A stretch of 64,000 bases of DNA from Janthinobacterium sp. 1_2014MBL_MicDiv (GTDB taxonomy: Bacteria > Pseudomonadota > Gammaproteobacteria > Burkholderiales > Burkholderiaceae_D): contig NZ_CP011319.1 of the NCBI RefSeq assembly GCF_001865675.1, positions 2,728,001-2,792,000 on the forward strand, in the 5' to 3' direction. Each line of letters begins with the position of its first letter. Within the stretch, counting starts at the first letter, position 1. Made by a program: the position numbers and the translations under genes. Below, piece by piece: positions 1 to 10,600 of the stretch. The notes under the pieces are model-generated. The model was given only the letters and a program-made list of their open reading frames with translations. It ran no database searches and was not told where the DNA came from.

Positions 1-2676
1 CACGACAGCCGCGAACACTTTCACTACGCCATCGAGCTCAACACCCAGGTGCTGTGGACGGCCGACATCGACGGCAAGCTCGACTATGTGGCGCAGCGCT
101 GGCGCGAATGGACGGGGGGCAGCGGCCTGGGCACGAGCTGGCTCGAGGCCCTGCATCCCGAGGATGTACCCCATTCCCTGGCGGCATGGAGCGAAGCGGT
201 GGGCAGCGGCCAGCCGTTCGAGGCGGAAATGCGCGTGCGCCGGCAGGACGGCCAGTACCGCTGGATGCACACACGCGCCTTTTGCCGGCAGGATGAGCGG
301 GGCAATCCCTTGAAATGGTATGGCTCGTGCGAGGATATCGAAGAGCACTGGCAAGCGCGCAACGCCTTGCTCGACAGCGAAGCACAGTTCCGTTCGCTGG
401 CTTCGACCATGCCCAACCAGGCCTGGCTGGCGCACGGCAACGGCGCCACCTACTGGGTCAACGAACAGGTCTGCGCCTACACGGGCCAGTCCATGAAGTC
501 GCTCGTGGCCAGCGGCTTTCGCTACTGCGTGCACCCGGACGATATGCAGGCCACGCAGCAAAGCTGGGAGCGGGCCGTCAGCACGTCCAGCGCCTATGAA
601 TACGAGTTCCGCATGCGCCGCGCCAGCGATGGCCAGTACCGCTGGTTCCTGGCGCGCGCCTTGCCCCTGTTCGACGAGGCCGGCAAGGTGCTGCGCTGGG
701 TGGGCACCAACACGGACGTGCAGGAACAGAAGAACGTGCTGGAAAAGATGGCCTACCTGAATTCCTCGCTGGAAGTGGAGATGGCCAACCGTACGGCCGA
801 CCGCGACCGCATGTGGCGGCTGTCGACCGATATCATGCTGGTGGCCGACATGAGCGGCATGATCATCGCCGTCAATCCCGCCTGGACGGGCATCCTGGAC
901 CGGCCGGAAATCGAATCGCTGGGCATGGATTTCATCAGCCTCGTGCATCCCGAGGACCGCATGGCGGCCTTGAAGGACCTGTCGCGCCTGGCCCATGGCG
1001 CGCCGACCCTGCGCATGGAAAACCGCTACCGGCGCCGCGACGGCGGCTACCGCTGGATTTCCTGGACGGCCGTGCCGGCGCAAAAGCTGATCCACGCCAT
1101 CGGCCGCGACGTCACGGACGAAAAAGAGGCGCGGCTGGCGCTGGTGCGCAGCGAGCAAGCCTTGCTGCAGGCGCAAAAGCTGGAATCGATCGGCAAGCTG
1201 ACGGGCGGCGTGGCCCACGATTTCAATAACGTGCTGCAAATTATTTCCGGCAACCTGCAGCTGCTGAAGCTGACGGTGGCCGACAACCCGCAGGCGGCGA
1301 AACGCCTCGATTCCGCCGCCTCGGCCGTCGAGCGCGGCGCCAAGCTGTCGTCGCAATTGCTGGCCTTTGCGCGGCGTCAACCGCTGAAACCGCTGGTGAC
1401 GGACCTCGGACGCCTGCTGCGCCGCATGCATGAGCTGATACGCCGCGCGCTGGGCGAGGCGGTGACCGAGGAAACCTTCATCAGCGAAGGCCTGTGGCAT
1501 ACGCTGGTCGACCCGAACCAGATGGAAAACGTGCTGCTGAACATGGCCATCAACGCACGCGACGCGATGGAAGGGGGCGGCCGCCTGACGTTTACCTTGA
1601 GCAATGTCACGCTCGACGCCGCCTATGCCAGCCTGCATGCGGACGTGCTGGCGGGCCAGTATGTCTTGCTGACCATCACGGACACGGGCCACGGCATGGA
1701 GCGCGACGTGATCGACCAGATCTTCGAGCCGTTCTTCACCACCAAGCGCGAAGGCGAGGGCACGGGCCTGGGCCTCTCCATGGCCTACGGCTTCATCCGC
1801 CAGAGCGCGGGCCACATCAAGGTGCACAGTGCGCCGGGAGCGGGCACGACCTTCAAGATATATCTGCCGCGATCGCTGGAAAAACTGGCCGAGCCGCCGC
1901 CCGGCCTGGCCGGACCCGTGCTGGGCGGCGGCGAGACCATCCTCGTGGTGGAAGACGACGCCCCCGTGCAGCACACGGTGGTCGACATGTTGCGCGGCCT
2001 CGGCTACGACGTGCTGCACGCGGACGACGGCGCCTCGGCCCTGGCCCTGCTGCGCAGCGGCGTCGCCGTCGACCTGCTGTTTACGGACGTGGTCATGCCG
2101 GGTCCCGTGGGCAGCAAGGAGCTGGCGCGCCAGGCGCGGCTGCTGCTGCCGGAACTGGCCGTGCTGTTTACCTCGGGCTATACGCACAACGCCATCATGC
2201 AGGGCGGCCGGCTGGACCCGGGCGTGGAGCTGCTGAGCAAACCGTACCGGCGCGAAGACCTGGCCCGCACGGTGCGCCATCTGCTGGCCGACCGCCGCCT
2301 GGTGGGCGCGCCCGACCCGTCCGGACGACGCATCCTGCTGGTGGAAGACAATGACGATGCGCGCGAAATGAGCACGGAAATGCTCAACATGCTGGGCCAT
2401 ACCGTGTATGGTGTGGCCAGCGCCGAGGACGCCTTGCCCCTGCTGGCCTTGCCGGGCCTCGACGTGCTGGTCACCGACATCAGCCTGCCCACCATGTCGG
2501 GCCTGGAACTGGCGCGCCATGCGCGCGAGCACTGGCCGCAGCTGGAAGTGATCTTCGCTTCCGGCCACGACTGGGGTGCCAGCCTGATGCAGGACGCCAG
2601 CGCGCGTTTCCTGCGCAAGCCGTTCAGCCTGGAAGAGCTGGCCGCGGCCCTGAAGGCGCGCCGGCCCGGGACTTAA
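1..2676 (+). CDS. PAS-rich hybrid sensor histidine kinase (5' partial)
   Basis: The reading frame is open from base 1, so the start lies left of the window; residue numbers count from base 1. Three PAS/PAC-type sensor modules occupy about 5-120, 125-245 and 265-385. A HisKA dimerisation domain follows with the phospho-acceptor His at 406 in the motif VAHDFNN, then a HATPase domain (N-box near 514-525, GTGLGLSM G-box). Two receiver domains follow, with predicted phospho-Asp at 696 (FTDVVMPG) and 826 (VTDISLP). No transmembrane segment is visible in the part seen, so it may be cytoplasmic or have its membrane portion upstream. The stop codon overlaps the stop of the convergent kinase on the other strand in a shared TTAA. 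Its core is strongly similar to that neighbour, which suggests paralogues. The signal sensed cannot be told from the sequence. Confidence 0.93.
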   Translation, partial: HDSREHFHYAIELNTQVLWTADIDGKLDYVAQRWREWTGGSGLGTSWLEALHPEDVPHSLAAWSEAVGSGQPFEAEMRVRRQDGQYRWMHTRAFCRQDERGNPLKWYGSCEDIEEHWQARNALLDSEAQFRSLASTMPNQAWLAHGNGATYWVNEQVCAYTGQSMKSLVASGFRYCVHPDDMQATQQSWERAVSTSSAYEYEFRMRRASDGQYRWFLARALPLFDEAGKVLRWVGTNTDVQEQKNVLEKMAYLNSSLEVEMANRTADRDRMWRLSTDIMLVADMSGMIIAVNPAWTGILDRPEIESLGMDFISLVHPEDRMAALKDLSRLAHGAPTLRMENRYRRRDGGYRWISWTAVPAQKLIHAIGRDVTDEKEARLALVRSEQALLQAQKLESIGKLTGGVAHDFNNVLQIISGNLQLLKLTVADNPQAAKRLDSAASAVERGAKLSSQLLAFARRQPLKPLVTDLGRLLRRMHELIRRALGEAVTEETFISEGLWHTLVDPNQMENVLLNMAINARDAMEGGGRLTFTLSNVTLDAAYASLHADVLAGQYVLLTITDTGHGMERDVIDQIFEPFFTTKREGEGTGLGLSMAYGFIRQSAGHIKVHSAPGAGTTFKIYLPRSLEKLAEPPPGLAGPVLGGGETILVVEDDAPVQHTVVDMLRGLGYDVLHADDGASALALLRSGVAVDLLFTDVVMPGPVGSKELARQARLLLPELAVLFTSGYTHNAIMQGGRLDPGVELLSKPYRREDLARTVRHLLADRRLVGAPDPSGRRILLVEDNDDAREMSTEMLNMLGHTVYGVASAEDALPLLALPGLDVLVTDISLPTMSGLELARHAREHWPQLEVIFASGHDWGASLMQDASARFLRKPFSLEELAAALKARRPGT

Positions 2677-5582
2677 GCGCCTGTCTTGCCGGGCGGCAGC
2701 AAGACCTGCTGCAGCTGTTCGAGGGTAAATGGCTTGACGAGGAAGCGCGCCGCCGGGTCCAGCACGCCGGAATTGGCCGGCGCATGGCCCGTGGAAAACA
2801 CCACTTCCAGCCGCGGATGCTCGCGCGCCACCAGTTCGGCCAGTTCGACGCCCGACATGTGCGGCAGGCTGATGTCGGTCAGCAGCAACTCGAGTCCAGG
2901 CGTGCCCAGCAGCGGCACGGCTTCCTCGGCCGTGCCCACGGCCAGCACCGCATGCCCGAGCATGGCCAGCAGTTCGCCCGTCATGGCGCGCGCGTCCGCA
3001 TTGTCTTCCACCAGCAGGATGTGACGCGTGCCGGGCCGTGCCCCGGGCAGCGCGGGCGCGGCCGGCTGCGGCGCCAGCTGCGCGCGGTATTGCTGCAGGC
3101 CCGCCACGTGGCGGCCATTGGCCAGCAAATGGCGGATGCGCCGCGCCAGGTCTTCGCGCCGGTAGGGCTTACTCAGCAGCTCCACGCCCGGTTCCAGGCG
3201 GCCGCCCTGCATGATGGCATCCTGCGTGTAGCCCGAGGTAAACAGCACGGCCAGCTCCGGCAGCAGCAGCCGCGCCTGGCGTGCCAGCTCCGTGCTGGCC
3301 ACCTTGCCCGGCATCACCACGTCCGTAAACAGGAGGTCAATGGGGATGCCGCTGCCGATGATGTTGAGCGCGCTTTCGCCATCGCTGGCGCGCAGCACGA
3401 AATAGCCGAGGCCGCGCAGCATGTCGACCACCGTCGTCTGCACCTGCAGGTCGTCTTCCACGACGAGGATGGTTTCCTTGCCGCCGAGCACGGGACCATC
3501 GAGCTGCAGCGGCAGTTCGGATTCCGCTTCCAGCGAACGGGGCAGGTAGATGCGGAAGGTGCTGCCATGGCCGGGCACGCTGTCCACCTTCAGGTGGCCG
3601 CCGCTCTGGCGCAGGAAGCCATACGCCATGGACAGGCCCAGGCCCGTGCCTTCGCCTTCGCGCTTGGTAGTGAAGAAGGGCTCGAAGATCTTGTCCAGCA
3701 GCTCGGGCGGAATGCCCGTGCCCGTGTCCGACACGGCCAGCTGCACATAGTCGCCGGGCACCACGTCCGCATGGCGGGCCGCATAGGCGCTGTCGAGCAC
3801 GCTATTGCTGAGCTCGATGGTCAGCTGGCCCTGGCCCTCCATGGCGTCGCGCGCATTGATGGCGAGGTTGAGGATGACGTTTTCCAGCTGGTGCGGGTCG
3901 ACCAGGGCGCGCCAGGCGCCTTCATCGAGCAGCAAGCGCGTGTCGATGGTCTCGCCCGTGGCGCGGCGCAGCAAGTCCTCCGTCGAGCGCAGCAGGTGCG
4001 CCAGGTCCGTCACCAGCGGTTTCAACGGTTGACGCCGCGCAAAGGCCAGCAACTGCGCCGACAGCTTGGCGCCCCGTTCCACGGCGGCCGTGGAGCTGGC
4101 GATGCGCCTGGCGGCCAGCGGATCGTCGCCCACGGTCATCTGCAGCAGCTGCAGGTTGCCGGAAATGATTTGCAGCACATTGTTGAAATCGTGGGCCACG
4201 CCGCCCGTCAGCTTGCCCAGCGCTTCCAGCTTTTGCGACTGCAGCAGCGCCGTCTCGCTGTGGCGCAAGGATTCCTGCATGCTGCGCAAGGTGCTTTCCG
4301 CTTCCTTTTCCAGGGTGATGTGGCGCCCCGTGGCGAACACCAGGTCGCCTTCGGGCGCGGCCACCCAGGACAGCCAGCGGTGGCCGCCGTCGCGGTGGCG
4401 GTAGCGGTTTTCAAAGCTGGGCATGGCTTCCGGCGTCACTTGCGCCACCTGCGCCAGCGCCCGGCGCGTGGCGGCGGCATCCTCGGGCAGCACGAAATCG
4501 AACACGCTGCGGCCCAGCATTTCCTCGGGCAGCCAGCCGAGGATGGCGGCCGAGGCCGGGTTGACGGCGGCGAAGCAATATTCGGCATCGACGGCCACCA
4601 TCAGGTCGTGCGCGCTGCGCCACAGCCTTTCGCGTTCGCTGTTGCGTGCCGCCAGGTCCGCTTCCAGCTTCTTTTCCACGCTGATGTCGCGCGCGCTGCA
4701 ATACACCTTGTCGCCCTCGGGCACGGCCACCCACGACAGCCAGCGCCAGCCGCCGTGCTTGTGGCGGTAGCGGTTCTCGAAGCGCAGCGCCGGCTGGCCC
4801 TGGTTGGCCGCCTCCCACGCCGCATAGGTTCGCTTCAAGTCGTCAGGGTGGATCAGTTCCAGGAACTTCGTCGTGCGGATTTCCTCTTCCGACCAGCCCA
4901 GCGTGGCTTGCCAGGCGGGGTTCGAGTGCTCGAAATAGCCGTCGAGGTTGAGCACGCCCAGCAGGTCGGGGCTGACTCGCCAGGTTCGACCGAATTCGCG
5001 CGTGCGCTCGGCCACCTGCTGCTCCATGTTGGCACTGAGCAGGCGCAGCTGTTCTTCCGCCTGGGCCCGCAAAATGGTCGACCAGACCCGTTCCGACACT
5101 TGCACGGCCAGTTCGATCTCGTCCGCGCGCCAGATGCGGGCGGCGCGGCTGTGGACGACGAACAGGGCCGCCAGCCGGCCATCCTTGGCGATGGGAATGT
5201 TCAGGAAGGCGCGTATGCCCAGCCGCGCGAACGTGGCCAGCGCGGCCGGCGCGGCCGTGCGCGGGTCGCTGGCAACGTCGCTGACGGCCAGCGCGTGGCC
5301 GGCCGACAGCGTGTCGGCCAGTCCGGCGGCATAGTCGCCGAGAAAGTATTCGCCGGCGGCGCCCGGCGCCAGGCCATCGCTCCATGCATGTTGCAGGGTG
5401 GGGCATTGCAGGGTCTGGTCAATGTCGAAACAGGCGACCTGCTGTGCGCCCAGGCGCTGGCCCAGCATCTGCGCCGACAGGGCGAGGATGGCGCCCGTGT
5501 CGTGCAGCAGGCGCAGCCGGCGCTCCAGTTGCAGCAGGAAGGCCACGCCGCTGGGGCCGGTGGTGGTGCGGTGTTCCGTCAT
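2673..5582 (-). CDS. GAF-PAS-PAS hybrid sensor histidine kinase with two receiver domains
   Basis: This is about 969 residues. A GAF-like domain lies at about 15-165, then two PAS modules (each ending in an NRYRH..G..RWLSWVA-type signature), HisKA with acceptor His464 (VAHDFNN), HATPase (GTGLGLSMAYGF) and two C-terminal receivers (LLFTDVVMPGK and LLTDISLPHM). I chose the ATG at 5582 because it gives an N-terminus beginning directly before the GAF domain and lies 7 bp after the stop of the upstream response-regulator kinase; the longer open frame only runs through that gene. No membrane segment is seen, so it is likely a soluble sensor. Its HisKA/HATPase/REC half is very close to the kinase ending at 2676. 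It is the last gene of a four-gene minus-strand run with CheR. Confidence 0.9.
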   Translation of the reverse strand: MTEHRTTTGPSGVAFLLQLERRLRLLHDTGAILALSAQMLGQRLGAQQVACFDIDQTLQCPTLQHAWSDGLAPGAAGEYFLGDYAAGLADTLSAGHALAVSDVASDPRTAAPAALATFARLGIRAFLNIPIAKDGRLAALFVVHSRAARIWRADEIELAVQVSERVWSTILRAQAEEQLRLLSANMEQQVAERTREFGRTWRVSPDLLGVLNLDGYFEHSNPAWQATLGWSEEEIRTTKFLELIHPDDLKRTYAAWEAANQGQPALRFENRYRHKHGGWRWLSWVAVPEGDKVYCSARDISVEKKLEADLAARNSERERLWRSAHDLMVAVDAEYCFAAVNPASAAILGWLPEEMLGRSVFDFVLPEDAAATRRALAQVAQVTPEAMPSFENRYRHRDGGHRWLSWVAAPEGDLVFATGRHITLEKEAESTLRSMQESLRHSETALLQSQKLEALGKLTGGVAHDFNNVLQIISGNLQLLQMTVGDDPLAARRIASSTAAVERGAKLSAQLLAFARRQPLKPLVTDLAHLLRSTEDLLRRATGETIDTRLLLDEGAWRALVDPHQLENVILNLAINARDAMEGQGQLTIELSNSVLDSAYAARHADVVPGDYVQLAVSDTGTGIPPELLDKIFEPFFTTKREGEGTGLGLSMAYGFLRQSGGHLKVDSVPGHGSTFRIYLPRSLEAESELPLQLDGPVLGGKETILVVEDDLQVQTTVVDMLRGLGYFVLRASDGESALNIIGSGIPIDLLFTDVVMPGKVASTELARQARLLLPELAVLFTSGYTQDAIMQGGRLEPGVELLSKPYRREDLARRIRHLLANGRHVAGLQQYRAQLAPQPAAPALPGARPGTRHILLVEDNADARAMTGELLAMLGHAVLAVGTAEEAVPLLGTPGLELLLTDISLPHMSGVELAELVAREHPRLEVVFSTGHAPANSGVLDPAARFLVKPFTLEQLQQVLLPPGKTGA

Positions 5583-5589
5583 GCCGGCC

Positions 5590-6780
5590 TCAGCTTCCTG
5601 CCAGCGGCAGGGTGACGCTGAACAGGGCGCCATTGCCGGGCTGGCTTTGCAGGGTGATGGCGCCGCCGTGTGCATCGACCAGCTGCTTGGTGATGAACAG
5701 GCCCAGGCCCAGGCCGCCCGAGCGGTCCTGGTACATGACCCGCTCGAAGGCGTCGAAGATGCGTTCCTGGTCCTTGGCGCCGATGCCGATGCCATGGTCG
5801 CGCACTTCGATGACGGCGCTGTTCTGCGTGTGCGCCAGGCTGATTTCCACGGGCTGGCCCTGGCCGTAGCGCAAGGCATTGCTGATCAGGTTGACAACGA
5901 TCTGTTCCACGCGGAAGGCATCCCAGTAGCCGTGGATGGGCTCGAAGGCCAGCACTTCGAGCACGCTGCCCGTCGTCGCCGCATAGTGGGCCAGATCGTC
6001 GGCCACGCGGCGCACGAGGCACGCCAGGTCGACCGGCTCGCGGCGTATCGACAGCTTGCCGCTGGTGATGCGCGAAACGTCGAGCATGTCGTCGATCAGG
6101 CGCACCATGCTGCGGATCTGGCGCCCGTCGCGGGCCACCATCTTGTTCAGCTTATCCGCTTCGAAGGCGGCCAAGTTGCCCCGCTCCAGGTTGACGGTGC
6201 GCATCTGGGTTTCCAGGAACAGGGTGTTCAATGGCGTGCGCAATTCGTGCGCCACCATGGACATGAATTCGTCGCGCAGGCGCAGCGAGCGCTGCAGTTC
6301 GGCCTGGGTGGCGCGCAATTCCTTGAGCAGCGCTTCCTGCTGCTGGCGGCTGTACTCGAGCGCCTGCACCTGGCGCCGCGTTTCGTTGCGCTGCTGGTGC
6401 AGGGCGACAAACACGTTGACCTTGCTTTGCACGGCATTGATGTCGAGCGGCTTGTGCAGGAAGTCGACGGCGCCGCTCTCATAGCCCTGGAAGGCGAAAT
6501 TCATTTCCTTGCCGGCCGCCGTGACGAAGACGATGGGGATGTGGCGCGTCTTTTCCGTGCCGCGCATCAGTTGCGCCAGCTCGAAGCCATCCATTTCCGG
6601 CATTTGCACGTCGAGGATGGCCAGCGCAAAATCGTGTTCGAGCAGCAGGGCCAGCGCTTCCTCGCCCGAGGAGGCCTGGTAGACGCTGCGGTCGCTCTCG
6701 CGTATCAGGGCATTGAGCGCGCGCAAGTTTTCCGGCAAGTCGTCGACGATTAATAATTTGGTACTGGTTTCAGTCATCAT
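5590..6780 (-). CDS. Receiver domain-histidine kinase fusion
   Basis: 396 residues. An N-terminal receiver domain (about 6-122) has the acidic pair near residue 13, phospho-Asp57 (AILDVQMPEM) and Lys110. A coiled-coil linker (about 125-170) leads into HisKA with His178 (MVAHELRTPLN) and a HATPase domain (DHGIGIG, GGLGLGLFITK). There is no transmembrane helix, so this is a soluble kinase whose activity is presumably gated by phosphorylation of its own receiver by a partner kinase. The start codon overlaps the cheR stop in ATGA, indicating translational coupling. The 7-bp gap to the downstream hybrid kinase also supports one transcript. Such REC-kinase proteins often sit in multikinase networks with CheR/CheB-like modules. 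Confidence 0.9.
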   Translation of the reverse strand: MMTETSTKLLIVDDLPENLRALNALIRESDRSVYQASSGEEALALLLEHDFALAILDVQMPEMDGFELAQLMRGTEKTRHIPIVFVTAAGKEMNFAFQGYESGAVDFLHKPLDINAVQSKVNVFVALHQQRNETRRQVQALEYSRQQQEALLKELRATQAELQRSLRLRDEFMSMVAHELRTPLNTLFLETQMRTVNLERGNLAAFEADKLNKMVARDGRQIRSMVRLIDDMLDVSRITSGKLSIRREPVDLACLVRRVADDLAHYAATTGSVLEVLAFEPIHGYWDAFRVEQIVVNLISNALRYGQGQPVEISLAHTQNSAVIEVRDHGIGIGAKDQERIFDAFERVMYQDRSGGLGLGLFITKQLVDAHGGAITLQSQPGNGALFSVTLPLAGS

Positions 6781-7655
6781 GTGTCATTCCTGGCATGGCT
6801 TTGCCGTCCAGCGTAAGAGGGCGCGGCGCGCGATGGCGCGCGTTTGCGGTAGAGTTTTTCGACGCCGGGCAATGGCTCGAACTCGGTGGAGAAACGGGTG
6901 AAATGCGGACTTTCCTTGCTGCCCAGCCCCAAGAAGCCCCGGTGGCACAGCGATTCATGAAACAGGCCCAGCGCCCGGTCCTGCAGCTGCTTGTTGAAGT
7001 AGATCAGTACATTGCGGCAAAGCACCAATTGCGTTTCAACAAAGACGCTGTCCGTCGCCAGGCTATGGTCGGCGAAATTGATCTTGTCGAGCAGTTGCCG
7101 GGGGAAGCGCGCCGTGGCGTGCTCGACCGTGTAGTACTCGGCCAGCTGGCCCAGGCCGCCAGCTTCCCGGTAGTTGTTGCCATACTCTTCCATCCGGTGC
7201 AGCGGATACGTGCCGCGCACGGCCGTGGCCAGCGCTTGCGGGTTGATGTCGGTGGCGTAGATGCGGCTGCGCTCGAGCAAGCCTTCCTCGTGCAGCACGA
7301 TGGCCAGCGACAACGCTTCCTCGCCCGTGCAGCAGCCGGCCACCCAGATGGTTGGCGACGGGTAGGTTTTCAGCACGGGCACGACATCTTCGCGCAAGGC
7401 GAGGAAAAAGGCCGGGTCGCGGAACATTTGCGTGACGGGCACGGTCAAAATCTGCAGCAGCCGGCCAAAGGCGGCAGGGTCTTCTATCACCAGCTGCTGC
7501 ATGGCGGGCAGGTCCGCGCACTGGAAGCGGTCCAGGGCATGGTTCAGCCGCCGGCGCTGCGAGGGCAGCGTGTAGTCGCGGAAGTCATAGCTGTAGCGCT
7601 GATAGATGGCTTCCATCAGCGCCTGCAGTTGCGCATCCGTGTGGCGCGCGGACAT
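6777..7655 (-). CDS. CheR-type protein-glutamate O-methyltransferase
   Basis: 292 residues with the two-part CheR organisation: an N-terminal helical domain (about 1-85, including YDFRDYTLPSQRRRL) and a SAM-dependent methyltransferase domain (about 100-270). The SAM loop reads AGCCTGEEA, followed by the acidic YATDIN motif and the CRNVLIYF motif typical of CheR. The family methylates glutamates of chemoreceptors using S-adenosylmethionine. No chemoreceptor, CheA or CheW is in the window, so here it may belong to a kinase-linked alternative signalling array rather than flagellar chemotaxis. It overlaps the downstream REC-kinase by 4 bp and lies 43 bp after the large CHASE3-type kinase. No CheB partner is seen. 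Confidence 0.88.
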   Translation of the reverse strand: MSARHTDAQLQALMEAIYQRYSYDFRDYTLPSQRRRLNHALDRFQCADLPAMQQLVIEDPAAFGRLLQILTVPVTQMFRDPAFFLALREDVVPVLKTYPSPTIWVAGCCTGEEALSLAIVLHEEGLLERSRIYATDINPQALATAVRGTYPLHRMEEYGNNYREAGGLGQLAEYYTVEHATARFPRQLLDKINFADHSLATDSVFVETQLVLCRNVLIYFNKQLQDRALGLFHESLCHRGFLGLGSKESPHFTRFSTEFEPLPGVEKLYRKRAPSRAAPSYAGRQSHARNDT

Positions 7656-7698
7656 CAGTGCCGCTCCATCCTGTGCGAAACAGGCGAAAGGCGCGCCA

Positions 7699-10600
7699 TC
7701 ACATGCGTTCCATCTTCGGCATCCACACGCGCAGCAGCGAGTACAGGCGGTCGAGGTCGATCGGCTTGGCCAGGTAGTCGGAGGCGCCCGCCTGCAGGCA
7801 CTCTTCCTGGTCGTTCTTCATGGCCTTGGCCGTGATGGCGATGATGGGCAGCTTGTTGTAGCGGCCGTCGGCGCGTATCAAGCGCGTCGCTTCCAGGCCA
7901 TCCATGCCCGGCATCATGACATCCATCAACACCAGGTCGATATCGTCCACGCTATTGAGCTTGCTGATGGCTTCGAAGCCGTTGCGGCCGATTTCCACCA
8001 CCACGCCTTTCTGTTCCAGCGCATTGGTCAGGGCAAAGATATTGCGCACGTCGTCGTCGACCAGCAAAATCTTGCGGCCTTCGAATACGCGTTCGCGGCT
8101 GCGCACCTGCTGCAGCATGCCCTGGCGTTCGCTCGACAGTTCGGACTCCACCTTGTGCAGGAACAGGGTCACTTCGTCGAGCAGGCGCTCGGGCGAGCGG
8201 GCGCCCTTGATGATGATCGAGCGCGAGTATTTCATCAGGTCCGCCTCTTCCTCGCGGCTCAGGTTGCGGCCCGTGTAGACGATGACGGGCGGGAACGAGC
8301 ACAGTTCCTCGTGTTCCATGCGTTCGAGCAATTCGTTGCCCTGGATGTCGGGCAGCTTCAAGTCGATGATCATGCAATCGAAAATCTGCGTCTTCAGCAA
8401 TTCCAGTGCCTGTTCGCCCAGGGCCACGGCCGTGATTTCCACGTCGTCGTCGCTGATCAGGTGCACCACGCTTTCGCGCTGGCGTTCATCGTCCTCGACC
8501 AGCAGGATGCGCTTCATCTTTTGCGTGAACTTCGATTCGAGCTTGCGGAACACGTCCTTCAGCTGTTCGCGCGTGCGCGGCTTGGTGGCGTAGCCGATGG
8601 CGCCCAGCTGCATGGCTTCCTGCACCTGGTCGTTGCCGGACACGATGTGCACGGGAATGTGGCGCGTCAGCGGGTTTTCCTTCAGCTGCTGCAAGACCAG
8701 CAAGCCGGGACGGTCCGGCAAGCCCATGTCGAGCAGGATGGCGTCGGGCAGGAACTGCTCGGCCAGGCGCAAGCCTTCGTCGGCGCCATGCGCCACCAGG
8801 CAGCGGTACTGCATTTCGTGGGCCAGGTCGAACAGGATGCCGGCAAACGAGGGCTCGTCCTCGATCACCAGCACGGAGCGCTGGCCGCTCTTGCCGGCCG
8901 GTACGCTGTCGCGGTCATCCTGGAAGGTGGCCAAAGGCACGGGCTTGGCGGCGGGCGCCGCTTTCGGCGCGGCGGCTACGGTGGCTGGCCGCGCCGCGGC
9001 AGGCTGGACGGTGACGGTAGCGGGCGCGAGGGCGTCCGGCGCCGCCGCGCGCTGCGGCATGGCCGGCGGCAAGACCAGGGTAAATGTGCTGCCCTGGCCA
9101 GGCGTGCTGGCCAGTTCGATGGTGCCGCCAAGCAAGGCTGCCAGGTCGCGCGAGATCGACAGGCCCAGGCCCGTGCCGCCATAGCGGCGGCTGGTGGTGC
9201 CGTCGGCCTGGTGGAAGGCGTCGAAGATCTTTTGCTGCTGGTCGTCGGCGATGCCGATGCCCGAATCCTGCACCTGGAAGCGCACGTTGCCGCCGTCATC
9301 GGTGCTCACCTGCAGGGCCACCGTGCCCGCATCCGTGAATTTGATGGCGTTCGACAGCAGGTTTTTCAGGATTTGCTCGAGGCGCTGGCGGTCGCTGACA
9401 AACGACGCGGGCGCATCCGGCGCCACGCTGACGTTGAAGGCGAGTTTCTTTTGCTGCGCCTGCGGACCGAACAGCATGCGCATGCTGCTCAGCAGTTCAT
9501 CGAAGGGCACGGTGTCCGGCATCAGTTCCAGCTTGCCCGCCTCGACCTTGGAAATGTCGAGGATATCGTTGATGAGCGTCAATAAGTCGTTGCCGGCCGA
9601 ATAAATGGTTTGCGCAAACGTCACTTGCTCGGGCGTCAGATTGCCGCCGCTATTGTCGGACAGCAGCTTGGACAGGATCAGCGAGCTGTTCAAGGGGGTG
9701 CGCAGTTCGTGCGACATGTTCGCCAGGAATTCGGACTTGTAGCGGCTGGCCCGCTGCAGCTCTTCGGCGCGCGCCTCGAGCTGGGCATGCGCCTGGACTA
9801 TCGCCATGTTCTTCTGGTCCAGCGCCAGCGCCTGCACGGCCAGCTGCTCGTTCGACTGCTCGAGCGCCGCCTTCTGCTCTTCCAGGTGGGCCTGCGACTG
9901 CTCCAGCACGCGCGACTGCTCGCCCAGTTCCTCGTTGGCCGTGCGCAGCTCTTCCTGCTGCACTTCCAGCTCTTCATTCAGCTGCTGCGTTTCTTCCAGC
10001 ACGTTTTGCAGGCGCTGGCGGTACAGCGCCGCTTCCAGCGAGGTGCCGACATTGGCGGCGATCAGGTTCAGCAATTCTTTCGCGCGCTGGCTGACGGGAT
10101 GCGTGAAGCCCAGCTCGATCACGCCGTTGACGGCGCCCTCGTTGTTGACGGGGGTCAATACCAGTTCCAGCGGCGCGCCATGGCCCAGGCCGGACGTCAC
10201 GGTCAGGTAATCGTGCGGCACCTGCTTGATGTGCTTGAGCCGTTTCTCGCGCGCCGTTTCGCCCACCAGGCCTTCGCCCAGCTTGAATACCTGCTTGTCC
10301 TTCACGCCCTGTTCGTTGAAACCGTAGACGGCCGTGCGGCGCAGGCTGCCGTCGTCATCGATTACATACATGGTGGCGACGGCCACGTCCAGGCGGTTGG
10401 CGAGGAAATCGAGCACTTGCCGTCCCAGTTGCGGCAAGGCCAGCTGGCCGCTCGTATGCGCGGCCAACTCCGTCTGCCCCGTGCGCAGCCAGGCCTGTTC
10501 CTGCAGCACGTCGTTATCCTTGCCGCGCTGTTCCAGCGCCTCATTGTAGATGTCGGACAGGCGCAGCAGTTCGCGCCGGCCCAGGTAGGCCAGCAGACCG

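Noticed and set aside
2784..5615. Very long antisense open frame opposite the hybrid kinase
   Set aside because: High GC makes antisense stops rare. The translation is Gln/Arg/His-rich without any domain, while the minus strand shows clear kinase motifs.
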